Of a stretch of DNA of 64,000 bases, positions 16,398-24,962 are shown in pieces. The notes beneath the pieces were generated by a model. That model worked only from the letters and a program-made list of their open reading frames with translations. It was not told the DNA's origin and did no database searches. Each line of letters begins with the position of its first letter. The first letter of the stretch is position 1. The position numbers were made by a program, and so were the translations under genes. The stretch lies in the NCBI GenBank assembly GCA_016699305.1, contig CP064970.1:1116001-1180000 (forward strand), read 5' to 3'. This stretch comes from Alphaproteobacteria bacterium (GTDB lineage Bacteria; Pseudomonadota; Alphaproteobacteria; GCA-016699305).

Positions 16398-17777
16398 ATG
16401 GAGCAGGAAATTTTCTGGAGAACTGAGATGGTGGCAACAACACATGACATCTTCCAAGGTGATGATGCGGCGCAGACACTATCGGCGTGGCTCAGCCTAG
16501 ACCACGGGAGCGGGGTTTATTCTGCTATATGCTGCCATGACGAATCTCGGAACATATTGGGGATATTAGAAAGTTGTCCGGATATATCTGATACAGACCG
16601 GGAACAAGGCTGGAAGTGTGTAGCTGAGCATGTGATACGATTCGAGCAAGATATTCTTGATGAACGTCTCATTCACTTGCGCACAGGCTATGCCGGTTCC
16701 TGTGACCGAGAGGGTGCTGCCTATTTTGACGACCACCTTCGTGGTATCAACGCATTCCCCAGAAATCACGCCAGTTTCCCAAAGATCCGCCAGCAGGCAA
16801 AAGCCATTCTGACCAGGGCAGCTTTTGACGATGCTCACGCGTACAATATGAATACGGCCTGTATGATCGCGCTGGCCTGTGGAATGGAGGACGACCTCCA
16901 TGATCTTTTCGCACGCATGCCAGATGAATGCGCCCCTCGCCCTTTGACGGCCCTGACTGCGCTTAACAGTGCATTACAAGGGCGCGCTGTATGCGGGGCC
17001 GATGACGAATGGCAACCCATTCTACCAGATCGTCTGCAGCTCGCGGCGGCTCAGTCATATTTTGCCCTGGCTCAGCAGATTGATCTCCTTTCTCATGGGC
17101 CTTCGCTTTCTCCTGAGATAGGGCTGGGGCAGGATGGAATCCTTTCTCCTGATTGGCAGCATGCCTATGCCAATGTCTATGGCGTTGACACCAGGCAATT
17201 CTTTGGAATCATGTCATGGGGGTTTGGTAAGACGCGTCTTCCCGCATACCACCTGTCACAAGCCTTGAAATATGCCGCCGGATTATCGGCGGAGTCGGAT
17301 GAAGTGGCAAAAGGACGGGAAAGGCTTTGCACCAGTGCCACCCATGCATTGGCTGAGCATTGCGAGGGATGGAGCGCATTCACGAAGGTCTCTTGCGGAC
17401 AAGACAGCGAAGTTGTGAGGCGCTACAGCCTTTACGGAAGTCCCGATGGCGCGCCGGCCATGGCTCAGTTGCTGACGGAAGTGGCGTGCGCGGTACCGGC
17501 TGATATGCCAGGACTTGTGGATAGAGTTATTCGGACGTTTGATTTTGTCGCCGACTGTTACGCGCGCGTGTACGCAGAAACGGGTAATGAATTGTACGCT
17601 CCAACAAGATTCATCAATGCGGCAGCCAGCGAAAATGGAGGAATATCAGCCGCTCCGTCGGCCTATAGGGAACATGTTCAGGCGTATGCTAGGAATCGTC
17701 AATGCGCCGCTACGCCTTTGGTACGACCGGCTGTTTCAGAAGGGCCGCAGAATCTCCCTGCGGCAAGGCCTTCTTGA
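16398..17777 (+). CDS. Unknown soluble protein (about 450 residues)
   Basis: No family recognised. No signal peptide and no membrane segment; many Cys and His spread along the chain (AICCHDESRN, TACMIALACGMEDDLHDLF, CTSATHALAEHCEGW) without a clear metal motif. Mostly helical appearance. Two starts are plausible: ATG at 16398, or ATG at 16428 with TGGAGA upstream. Composition is a little less GC-rich than flanking genes, and the 163 bases upstream (16235-16397) are AT-rich, consistent with its own promoter. Downstream lies the J-domain gene after about 100 bases. Confidence 0.6.
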   Translation: MEQEIFWRTEMVATTHDIFQGDDAAQTLSAWLSLDHGSGVYSAICCHDESRNILGILESCPDISDTDREQGWKCVAEHVIRFEQDILDERLIHLRTGYAGSCDREGAAYFDDHLRGINAFPRNHASFPKIRQQAKAILTRAAFDDAHAYNMNTACMIALACGMEDDLHDLFARMPDECAPRPLTALTALNSALQGRAVCGADDEWQPILPDRLQLAAAQSYFALAQQIDLLSHGPSLSPEIGLGQDGILSPDWQHAYANVYGVDTRQFFGIMSWGFGKTRLPAYHLSQALKYAAGLSAESDEVAKGRERLCTSATHALAEHCEGWSAFTKVSCGQDSEVVRRYSLYGSPDGAPAMAQLLTEVACAVPADMPGLVDRVIRTFDFVADCYARVYAETGNELYAPTRFINAAASENGGISAAPSAYREHVQAYARNRQCAATPLVRPAVSEGPQNLPAARPS

Positions 17778-17881
17778 TGTCAGAGTCCCTCAAGAACGGC
17801 AAATTCCCTCCATGTTGCCAGATGCCTATTTCTCGTGCCAAGGGATAGGGAGAGATTCCTTTAAGTGGGTTAGGTCAGTCA

Positions 17882-18841
17882 ATGCGCGATCCCTATCAGG
17901 TTTTGGGCCTTAAACGCGGCGCGACGGCGGACGAGATCAAGCAGGCCTATCGCCGCCTGGCGCGTAAGCTGCATCCGGATGTGAATCCGGGCGATAAGGA
18001 ATCCGAGGCCAAGTTCAAAAATGTGACCGCCGCTTATGATTTCCTGAACGATACGGTTCGGCGAGCCAAATATGACCGGGGCGAGATTGACGCCAGCGGC
18101 AATGCGATGGCCTATGCCTCGCAAGGGGCGCGTTCTGGCGCGCGGCGTGGCGCGGCGGGAGGCGATGCCTTTAACTTCGAATCCCGCTTTTCCGGGGCCG
18201 AGGTCAACCCGGAAGACTTGTTCGCCGATTTATTCGGCGCGGCGCGGCGTCAGGGTGGCTTTGGCGCGGGCGCGGGGCGTGATCCCTTTGCCGCCGAAGG
18301 CGCGGCGGCAGGCGGGGGCGATATCGTCAAGACTCTGTCGGTGTCGTTCATCGAGGCCGCTTGCGGCGGTCAACGCCGCTTGACCTTGGCAGGTGGGCGT
18401 ACGCTGGAAGTCGCGATTCCCGCCGGGACCGAAGACGGACAAAGATTGCGTCTGCGCGGCCAAGGCATGGCCCATGCGCGGGGCAAGGGCGATTTGCTGG
18501 TCGAGATTAAGATCGAACCGCACCCCTATTTCAAACGCCAGGGCGCGGATATCCATCTGGACCTGCCCGTCAGCGTCCCCGAGGCTATGCAAGGGGCCTC
18601 GGTCACCGCGCCCACTCTGGACGGCAAGGTCACCTTGCGCGTGCCCAAATCGTCGAATACCGGCACCTTGCTGCGCCTGAAGGGCAAGGGCGTTCCCAAG
18701 CCGGGCGGCACGGCGGGCGATATGTACATCACCTTGCGCGTGGTGCTGCCCGAGAATCCGGATGCTTCCTTCACGAAATTCGTCGAAGGCTGGGCCAAAA
18801 CCCATGCCTATAACCCGCGTAGTAAAATGGGGATGGAATAA
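17882..18841 (+). CDS. DnaJ-class co-chaperone (CbpA-like, no zinc finger)
   Basis: N-terminal J domain (DPYQVLGLKRGATADEIKQAYRR, HPD at about residues 33-35, KNVTAAYDFLND), a Gly/Ala/Phe-rich linker (about 80-135), then the two C-terminal beta domains (VKTLSVSFIEAACGGQRRLTL, VAIPAGTEDGQRLRLRGQG, DLLVEIKIEPHPYFKRQGADI). The CxxCxGxG zinc repeats of DnaJ are absent, so this is CbpA/DjlA-like type II, a DnaK co-chaperone. 319 residues. Initiation site is weak (TAGGTCAG). Stands alone. Confidence 0.9.
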   Translation: MRDPYQVLGLKRGATADEIKQAYRRLARKLHPDVNPGDKESEAKFKNVTAAYDFLNDTVRRAKYDRGEIDASGNAMAYASQGARSGARRGAAGGDAFNFESRFSGAEVNPEDLFADLFGAARRQGGFGAGAGRDPFAAEGAAAGGGDIVKTLSVSFIEAACGGQRRLTLAGGRTLEVAIPAGTEDGQRLRLRGQGMAHARGKGDLLVEIKIEPHPYFKRQGADIHLDLPVSVPEAMQGASVTAPTLDGKVTLRVPKSSNTGTLLRLKGKGVPKPGGTAGDMYITLRVVLPENPDASFTKFVEGWAKTHAYNPRSKMGME

Positions 18842-19033
18842 ATCGTTTGTTTCTTTATAGTTACGAGTTCATCCATCCCGTGCCGAGTCGGAAGAAAGTA
18901 AAACTTTACTGAATATTTACAAACGATTAACTTTCATAGAGAGAATAAATCTGTTACAATGCTTTCATTGTTACCTGGCCAAGGAGTGGCCGCCATCAAG
19001 CCTTCAAAGGCTTGCAACAACCAGGAGGTTGTC

Positions 19034-19582
19034 ATGACTGAATACTCACTCGAAAACGTACTGAACTGGGCGCGTGAATCCAGCGAAAAGGGCGACCGAG
19101 ACGTCATGTCTGCCGTGCTGCGCCAGGTTAACGCGGCTGTGCGGCGCGAAACGGGACTTGCTCAAGCGGGGTTGGTCGATGCGCTGATAGACGTGGCGCG
19201 GCATGAGACGCGCTCGGATGCTCGGCTGACGGCCTTGCGGACGTTAAAACAGTCGGAAGCGGAACCGTCAGCCCATGCGTTAGAGGTCCTCACGGGATTG
19301 GCGACAGACCGCCAGGAATCCGCGCCGGTACGCGCGGCGGCGCTTGAAGCGCTCGGTGCCATGGGCCTTGCGACAAAGGGGCCTCTACCGAGAGATATGG
19401 GCGCAACCTTGCACGCTTTGTCCACGGATCACAAAGAATGGACATTGGTGCGCGGCACAGCGCTTGAGGTGATGCACCGCCTGGCGCATGCGCACCGTAT
19501 CGTCATTCCGGCTGATCTGGATATGAAGGGCCTGGCCGATATCGACGTGCCTGCAGAAGGCTGGTATGTCATGGCCGCCTAG
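19034..19582 (+). CDS. HEAT-like helical repeat protein, unknown function
   Basis: About 182 residues from MTEYSLENVLNW, chosen because CAGGAGG stands six bases upstream; the frame is open 25 codons earlier but without a site. Helix pairs with HEAT-like spacing are visible (LVDALIDVARHETRSDARLTALRTL, APVRAAALEALGAMG, VRGTALEVMHRLAH). No catalytic motif, signal or membrane segment. Such folds usually bind proteins; no function can be assigned. The 18842-19033 region upstream is AT-rich and should hold its promoter; a hairpin follows at 19611. Confidence 0.65.
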   Translation: MTEYSLENVLNWARESSEKGDRDVMSAVLRQVNAAVRRETGLAQAGLVDALIDVARHETRSDARLTALRTLKQSEAEPSAHALEVLTGLATDRQESAPVRAAALEALGAMGLATKGPLPRDMGATLHALSTDHKEWTLVRGTALEVMHRLAHAHRIVIPADLDMKGLADIDVPAEGWYVMAA

Positions 19583-19610
19583 GTGCGGCCATGGGGCATG
19601 GGACCTGTAT

Positions 19611-19647
19611 GATGGGCGGCACCGGGGCCCTCTCTGGTGCCGCCATC
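19611..19647 (+). terminator. Hairpin terminator candidate
   Basis: GATGG(G)CGGCACC pairs with GGTGCCGCCATC over 12 bp with one bulged G and an 11-12-base loop, followed by a short ATTTC. It ends the HEAT-like gene. The T tract is weak. Confidence 0.5.
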
Positions 19648-19774
19648 ATTTCTGCGCAGATTCGGCCTTGATCCAGCTGCGCCGACACGCGCCAATCAGG
19701 CGCATGCCGGCTTGAACAGCGCGACCTTCAAGCCTCGCTATCGACATCTCAACAATCTTCGAGAGATATGTGCC

Positions 19775-20464
19775 TTACCCGGACGGGGACGGGGCGGGAA
19801 GCGGGCCGCGATTTCTTGGCTGTGCCACGACGGGATGGGAAGGGGTTCTTGCGGAAGATGGCGGCTCGTCCCGCTCGGCGCGGGCCTTGATATCGGCCAA
19901 GCGCGGCAGGGGATCTGGCGTCACCTCGTGCGCGGGGCCTTGGGTTTTGGGCGCAGGCGGGGCCAGCACGACTTGCGCGTCCGGATTGGCGAACAGCTTG
20001 CGGCCCTGGGTCGAGTTGAACATACGCCGCAATAAGGCATTGCGCCGTGTTCCATCCGGATCTTGCGTGTCGTCAAAGGGCATGGCGATGATGATCGTGC
20101 CAACATCCCGCTCCAGCGATACCAGGTTCTCGCGCAGGTCAAGATTTTCGAGGTCGCCGGGCGCGCGTTCGGGCGGTTCGCCGCCTTGGATGATCTGTTC
20201 CAGATCGGCCTTGCTTCCATGGCGAAACTCAAAACGTCCGCCCTCTTCATCCACCCAGCAGCCCATCAGCGTTCCGCCGCGATAGGGGTGCAGCGTAAAA
20301 CCGATCACCTCGCGTCCGGGATGCGCGTCGATGCCCGCCTTCTGACGCGCCTTGGCCAAGCCATACAGGCTGCCCACGCCCAGGCGGTCTTCCATCGCCA
20401 TGAACCCCCGGCCAGAGCCGGCGGGGTTCGGGAAAGTTAGATCTAGAATCGATGTGGGCTTCAT
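19775..20464 (-). CDS. Unknown soluble protein
   Basis: About 229 residues. No family recognised. Features: N-terminal ILDLTFPNPAGSGRGFMAMEDRLGVGSLYGLAKARQ, a middle VIGFTLHPYRGGTLMGCWVDEEGGRFEF with beta-strand character, and TIIIAMPFDD; the last 40 residues are Pro/Ser-rich and probably disordered. The start MKPTSIL at 20462-20464 has AAGGAG nine bases upstream. It is divergent from groES and its promoter must lie between it and the CIRCE element. Confidence 0.6.
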   Translation of the reverse strand: MKPTSILDLTFPNPAGSGRGFMAMEDRLGVGSLYGLAKARQKAGIDAHPGREVIGFTLHPYRGGTLMGCWVDEEGGRFEFRHGSKADLEQIIQGGEPPERAPGDLENLDLRENLVSLERDVGTIIIAMPFDDTQDPDGTRRNALLRRMFNSTQGRKLFANPDAQVVLAPPAPKTQGPAHEVTPDPLPRLADIKARAERDEPPSSARTPSHPVVAQPRNRGPLPAPSPSG

Positions 20465-20636
20465 AACAAGCCGCTCCTTATCTGATACAGGTATGATTTT
20501 AAACGCCAAGTCGTTAAAACTTTCTTTAGAAAATCCGTAAACGGAATAAACAGACGATAATTTGATAATGTTCTTTTCAATAACTTAGCCGATTCCTGAC
20601 GCCACTTGAATTCTGTGGGAGACACACCTATTGTTC

Positions 20637-20663
20637 TTAGCACTCGCCGCAGGTGAGTGCTAA
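20637..20663 (+). promoter_or_regulatory. CIRCE element (HrcA operator) before groESL
   Basis: Exact consensus TTAGCACTC-N9-GAGTGCTAA, with spacer GCCGCAGGT. It lies 80 bases upstream of groES. HrcA binding here represses groESL until heat shock, as known for alphaproteobacteria. hrcA itself is not in this window. Confidence 0.96.
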
Positions 20664-20742
20664 CGCAGGCGCAGCCGATCCGGCGCGCATGTATTGGCGG
20701 ATTTTCAAGCATCACAGATCAGGAAACCAGAAGGAGGATCCC

Positions 20743-21063
20743 ATGAAATTTCGTCCGCTTCATGACCGGGTGGTCGTGCGCCGCGTGGATGGCGACTCGA
20801 AGACCGTCGGCGGCATCATCATTCCCGACACCGCCAAGGAAAAGCCGCAAGAAGGCGAAGTCCTGGCCGTTGGTCCCGGCGCGCGCGACGAGGATGGCAA
20901 ATACATCCCGATGGAAGTCAAGTCCGGCGACCGCGTGTTGTTTGGCAAGTGGTCGGGCACCGAGGTCAAGATCGATGGCGAAGACTTCCTCATCATGAAG
21001 GAGTCCGACATCATGGGCATCATCGAGAAGTCCGGCGCGGCCCCGAAGAAGAAATCGGCCTAA
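20743..21063 (+). CDS. groES: Co-chaperonin GroES
   Basis: 106 residues: MKFRPLHDRVVVRRVDGDSK, the mobile loop region with GGIIIPDTAKEKPQEG, VLAVGPGARDEDGK, and DRVLFGKWSGTEVKIDGEDFLIMKESDIMGI. It caps GroEL. The start at 20743 follows a strong AGAAGGAGG; an ATG 90 bases upstream in frame is not GroES-like. Under the CIRCE element and co-transcribed with groEL, 39 bases downstream. Confidence 0.98.
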   Translation: MKFRPLHDRVVVRRVDGDSKTVGGIIIPDTAKEKPQEGEVLAVGPGARDEDGKYIPMEVKSGDRVLFGKWSGTEVKIDGEDFLIMKESDIMGIIEKSGAAPKKKSA

Positions 21064-21102
21064 CCCGGCATTTTCTGACTATTCAAGGAAAGGAATCACA
21101 TC

Positions 21103-22749
21103 ATGGCTGCCAAAGAAGTTCAATTCAACGTTCCCGCGCGCGACCGCTTGTTGCGCGGCGTGGACACTCTGGCCAATGCGGTCAAGGTGACGCTGGGTCC
21201 CAAGGGCCGCAACGTCATGCTGGAAAAATCCTTCGGCGCGCCGCGCGTGACCAAGGACGGCGTGACGGTCGCCAAGGAAATCGAACTGTCCGACAAGTTC
21301 GAAAACATGGGCGCCCAAATGGTGCGCGAAGTGGCCAGCAAGACCAATGACGCCGCCGGCGACGGCACCACCACCGCCACCGTTCTGGCTCAGGCCATCG
21401 CGCGCGAAGGCATCAAGGCCGTCGCGGCGGGCATGAACCCGATGGACCTGAAGCGCGGCATTGACCTGGCCGTTGAAGCGGTGGTCGAGGACATCAAGAA
21501 GCGCTCGATCAAGGTCACGACGAACGAGCAAATCTCGAATGTCGGCACCATCTCGGCCAATGGCGATCGCGAGATCGGCAAGATGCTGGCCAAGGCGATG
21601 GAGAAAGTGGGCAAGGAAGGCGTCATCACGATTGAGGAAGCCAAGAGCCTGGAAACCGAGCTGGATGTCGTGGAAGGCATGCAGTTTGATCGCGGCTATC
21701 TCTCGCCCTATTTCATCACCAACGCCGACCGCATGATCTGCGAATTGGAAAGCCCCTATATCCTGCTGCATGAAAAGAAGCTCTCAAGCCTGCAGGCGTT
21801 GTTGCCGGTGCTGGAAGCGGTGGTGCAGTCGGGGCGTCCCTTGCTGATCGTGGCCGAGGAAGTCGAAGGCGAGGCGCTGGCCACCTTGGTGGTCAACAAG
21901 CTGCGCGGCGGGCTGAAGGTCGCGGCGGTCAAGGCCCCCGGCTTTGGCGATCGTCGCAAGGCGATGCTGGAGGATATGGCGATCCTGACCCATGGTCAGC
22001 TGATCTCCGAGGATCTGGGCATCAAGCTGGAAAACGTGACCCTGGACATGCTGGGTTCGGCCAAGAAGGTGCGCATCGACAAAGAGAACACCACCATCAT
22101 CGACGGCGCGGGCAAGAAGAAGGACATCGAGGCGCGCTGCTCGCAGATCCGCATGCAGGTCGAAGAGACGTCGTCCGATTATGACCGCGAGAAGCTGCAA
22201 GAGCGTCTGGCGAAGCTGGCTGGCGGCGTGGCCGTCATCCGCGTCGGCGGCGCGACCGAGATCGAGGTGAAGGAGCGCAAGGATCGCGTCGAAGACGCGA
22301 TGCACGCCACCCGCGCCGCAGTCGAGGAAGGCATTGTGGCCGGCGGCGGCGTCACGCTGCTCTACGGCGCCAAGGCTTTGGAGAAGCTGAAGGGCGGCAA
22401 TGACGATCAAAAGCGCGGCATCGAAATCGTCCGCCGCGCCTTGCAGTCTCCGGTGCGTCAGATCGCCGAGAATGCGGGCGTGGATGGCTCGGTTGTGGTG
22501 GGGCGTCTGTTGGATCAGGCGAACACCAATCACGGCTACGACGCGCAGCATGACGAGTATTGCGACATGATCAAGTCGGGCATCATCGATCCGACCAAGG
22601 TCGTGCGCACGGCGTTGCAAGACGCGGCGTCGGTCTCGGGCCTGCTGATCACGACCGAGGCGATGGTTGCCGAAAAAGTCGAAAAGAAGACCAGCTCGGG
22701 CGGCGGCGCACATGGCGGTGCCGGCGGCATGGGCGATATGGACTTCTAA
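21103..22749 (+). CDS. groEL: Chaperonin GroEL
   Basis: 548 residues, full length. Nucleotide-binding segments VTLGPKGRNVMLEKS and NDAAGDGTTTATVLAQAI, the apical-domain VEGMQFDRGYLSPYF, and the C-terminal Gly-Met tail ending GGMGDMDF. Folds proteins in an ATP-driven cage with GroES. AAGGAAAGGA stands before the ATG. The only groEL in the window; followed by a rho-independent terminator, a copy of which recurs after rloB. Confidence 0.98.
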   Translation: MAAKEVQFNVPARDRLLRGVDTLANAVKVTLGPKGRNVMLEKSFGAPRVTKDGVTVAKEIELSDKFENMGAQMVREVASKTNDAAGDGTTTATVLAQAIAREGIKAVAAGMNPMDLKRGIDLAVEAVVEDIKKRSIKVTTNEQISNVGTISANGDREIGKMLAKAMEKVGKEGVITIEEAKSLETELDVVEGMQFDRGYLSPYFITNADRMICELESPYILLHEKKLSSLQALLPVLEAVVQSGRPLLIVAEEVEGEALATLVVNKLRGGLKVAAVKAPGFGDRRKAMLEDMAILTHGQLISEDLGIKLENVTLDMLGSAKKVRIDKENTTIIDGAGKKKDIEARCSQIRMQVEETSSDYDREKLQERLAKLAGGVAVIRVGGATEIEVKERKDRVEDAMHATRAAVEEGIVAGGGVTLLYGAKALEKLKGGNDDQKRGIEIVRRALQSPVRQIAENAGVDGSVVVGRLLDQANTNHGYDAQHDEYCDMIKSGIIDPTKVVRTALQDAASVSGLLITTEAMVAEKVEKKTSSGGGAHGGAGGMGDMDF

Positions 22750-22765
22750 GTTTATGAAGTCCCGT

Positions 22766-22804
22766 CAAACGAAGGGGTCGCAGGAAACTGCGGCCCCTTT
22801 TTTG
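22766..22804 (+). repeat. Direct repeat (groEL terminator copy) left of rloAB
   Basis: CAAACGAAGGGGTCGCAGG... matches 24903-24943 with very few differences. The two copies bracket the rloA-rloB genes. See the finding on this module. Confidence 0.6.
22774..22803 (+). terminator. Rho-independent terminator of groESL
   Basis: Stem GGGGTCGCAG / CTGCGGCCCC with a GAAA tetraloop (one G-T pair) followed by six T. Strong intrinsic terminator 25 bases after the groEL stop. Confidence 0.9.
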
Positions 22805-22918
22805 TGGAGGGTAGCGCGATTGTCTGAACATGAATATAGGCCACAGAAATGAAATGGGTTGACATTTTGCGTAATTTATGCAAAATTATCATCTATTGAC
22901 GGCCCGAAGGAGGGTAAG

Positions 22919-24178
22919 ATGCTGATCGAGTTTCGCGTTAAAAATTTTCGTTCTCTTCGCGCCGAACAGATTTTGAGCCTTGTCGCGGCCAAAGACAAAA
23001 CACTTCAGGAGTTTAACGTCGTTGCCTCTGGAGTGAAGGCCGCACCACTTCTGTTGCGGAGTGCGGTTATTTATGGCTCCAACGCTGGTGGCAAGTCCAA
23101 TTTCATCAGAGCGCTTCAATTTATGCGTGGCGTTGTGATCGAGTCCGCCTCGGCCATGAAACCCGATCAGCCGTTTAATGTGCAACCTTTCCTTCTTGAT
23201 GCGGAGTCAAGCGCGCAGCCGACAGAATTTGAGATCACCTTCATTCTGGATGGCATACGGCATCAGTATGGTTTTGCGCTAACGGCGCAACGCATCATCA
23301 GCGAACACCTGCTTGTGTACAAAGCCGCGAAACCTCAGCAATGGTTCAAGCGAACATATGATTCAGCAACGGGGAAAGATGTATACGAGCTTGGTGCCGG
23401 TCTCCGGGGCGATAAGAGTTTGTGGGAGCGCACAACGCGCCCCAATACGCTGTTCTTGTCGATGGCTGTTCATCTCAATAGCGAGCAATTGCGCCCGATC
23501 TTTCATTGGTTTGCAAACAAACTCGCCATCCTCAACGATATCGCTCCGTTGAATCCCGCATTCTCCATAGAAATGCTGCGCAAGCCTGAGGGGAAACAGG
23601 CAATATGTAACTTTCTGACAACCGCTGACATCAGCGTTACGGATGTAAATGTTGTGTCGAAGAAGGTTCCTAGCCGCTTTGTTCGCTTTGACGCCATAAC
23701 AGGCGAGACAGAGGTTGGTAACGACGAGCAGGAAATTCATGAGCTTCATTTCCACCATGTGACCGATCAAGGCAAAGCCGTTTTCGGGCTCGGCGATGAA
23801 TCTATGGGAACGCGCAATCTTCTGTTTTTCGCAGGGCCTGTTCTGGATGTTCTCAATAAGGGGCTCACGCTTGTCATTGATGAATTGAACAACAGTCTGC
23901 ATCCGCTCTTGGTACGCAGACTGGTGGAAATGTTCCATAACCCAAAAATCAACGCTCAAGGGGCGCAGCTTATTTTTGTTACCCACGATACTTCCTTGCT
24001 TGATACGGACCTGTTCCGCCGCGATCAAATCTGGTTTGTCCAAAAAGATTCCACGCAAGCGTCAAGGCTATACCCCTTGTCAGACTTCAGCCCTCGCAAG
24101 AACGAGGCTTTGGAGCGCGGCTATCTGATGGGCCGTTATGGCGCGCTACCGTTTTTTAGTGAGCCGCAGGGGTCATAA
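22919..24178 (+). CDS. rloA: RloA/AbiLi-type AAA ATPase of a defence pair
   Basis: ABC/AAA_21-type ATPase of the OLD/RloA group. N-terminal MLIEFRVKNFRSL, Walker A YGSNAGGKSNF (residues about 52-62), signature-like GLGDESMGTRNLL, Walker B LTLVIDELNNSLHPLL, and the switch His in FVTHDTSLLD. Start at 22919 follows GAAGGAGGG; the frame opens earlier but that part is not conserved-looking. The downstream gene begins right after the stop and encodes RloB. Known: RloA-RloB (AbiL-like) pairs act in phage defence, with RloB as the likely nuclease. Composition is less GC-rich than groEL, suggesting transfer. Confidence 0.85.
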   Translation: MLIEFRVKNFRSLRAEQILSLVAAKDKTLQEFNVVASGVKAAPLLLRSAVIYGSNAGGKSNFIRALQFMRGVVIESASAMKPDQPFNVQPFLLDAESSAQPTEFEITFILDGIRHQYGFALTAQRIISEHLLVYKAAKPQQWFKRTYDSATGKDVYELGAGLRGDKSLWERTTRPNTLFLSMAVHLNSEQLRPIFHWFANKLAILNDIAPLNPAFSIEMLRKPEGKQAICNFLTTADISVTDVNVVSKKVPSRFVRFDAITGETEVGNDEQEIHELHFHHVTDQGKAVFGLGDESMGTRNLLFFAGPVLDVLNKGLTLVIDELNNSLHPLLVRRLVEMFHNPKINAQGAQLIFVTHDTSLLDTDLFRRDQIWFVQKDSTQASRLYPLSDFSPRKNEALERGYLMGRYGALPFFSEPQGS

Positions 24179-24847
24179 ATGGCGCAGGACAATTCGCCGT
24201 ATATTCGTCAGCGGGCTCAACTGGAACGCAAAAAAAGCGGACGCGCGAGTCACGATAGGGTTCTCATCGTCTCGGAAGGCAAGAAAACAGAACCTCTGTA
24301 TTTTGAAGAAATCAGGAGAACCTATCGGCTCCATACGGCAAATATCGAAGTGCGGAAAAGCGAGTTTGGCACACAGCCGAAGCAAGTCGTGGAATATGCC
24401 CGCGAACTTTTCCTAAATGGAGACCGACACAGAAAAATCGCACCCCGCGCGTTTGAGCGCGTATTTGCCGTCTTTGACCGTGATGAGCATCGCACTTACC
24501 ATGAAGCCCTGTCTCTTGCTGAGTCGCTGAACGGTAAGCTGCTCAATGATGCCAAACAGAAGATTGAGTTCCAAGCCATCGCTTCCGTTCCTTGCTTCGA
24601 ACTTTGGCTTTTATTGCATTTCGAGCATATCCAGCACCCCTTGCACCGCAATGATGCCCTGCAACGGCTGAAACAGCACATTCCAGGCTATGAAAAGGGC
24701 CTTGAGGGAACTTTTCGCCTGACGAAAGACAAGTTGAATGTTGCGTCTATGCGCGCACGAAGTCTTGCAGCGAACACCGCCCATCATGGAAATGAGCCCT
24801 ATACGAACGTCGATTTTCTGGTCAATCTTTTGCGCAGCTTCGAGTGA
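24179..24847 (+). CDS. rloB: RloB-family protein, putative nuclease of the defence pair
   Basis: 222 residues. N-terminal DRVLIVSEGKKTEPLYFEEI is the RloB/Toprim-like first strand with the catalytic-type Glu; FAVFDRDEHRTYHEAL gives the acidic D-x-D segment; IASVPCFELWLLLHFEHI is the family's conserved helix. It begins on the base after the rloA stop, so the pair is one transcription unit. Inferred role: toxin-like nuclease effector activated with RloA on phage infection. Target not deducible. Confidence 0.85.
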   Translation: MAQDNSPYIRQRAQLERKKSGRASHDRVLIVSEGKKTEPLYFEEIRRTYRLHTANIEVRKSEFGTQPKQVVEYARELFLNGDRHRKIAPRAFERVFAVFDRDEHRTYHEALSLAESLNGKLLNDAKQKIEFQAIASVPCFELWLLLHFEHIQHPLHRNDALQRLKQHIPGYEKGLEGTFRLTKDKLNVASMRARSLAANTAHHGNEPYTNVDFLVNLLRSFE

Positions 24848-24902
24848 CGGAGCTGCACTGTCAAATATACAAACCGGTCTCTTTCGCCGCTATTCTTCGC
24901 AC

Positions 24903-24943
24903 CAAACGAAAGGGGCCGCAGGAAACTGCGGCCCCTTTTCTTG
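24903..24943 (+). repeat. Direct repeat (terminator copy) right of rloAB
   Basis: Second copy of the 22766-22804 sequence (CAAACGAAAGGGGCCGCAGG... ), including flanking CAAACGA outside the hairpin, so similarity is more than two independent terminators would need. Confidence 0.6.
24909..24938. terminator. Bidirectional terminator between rloB and the chemoreceptor gene
   Basis: AAAGGGGCCGCAG / CTGCGGCCCCTTT, 13-bp perfect stem with GAAA loop; T-rich on the plus strand, and A-rich on the left so that it also works for the minus-strand mcp gene ending at 24963. Confidence 0.85.
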
Positions 24944-24962
24944 TTGAGGATATTGCCAGGGT

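Noticed and set aside
21784..22713. Long minus-strand frame opposite groEL
   Set aside because: Antisense of an unmistakable GroEL, composition artefact of high GC.
22859..22918. Longer rloA start at 22859
   Set aside because: The extra residues MTFCVIYAKLSSIDGPKEGK are not conserved-looking and the ATG at 22919 has a strong GAAGGAGGG.
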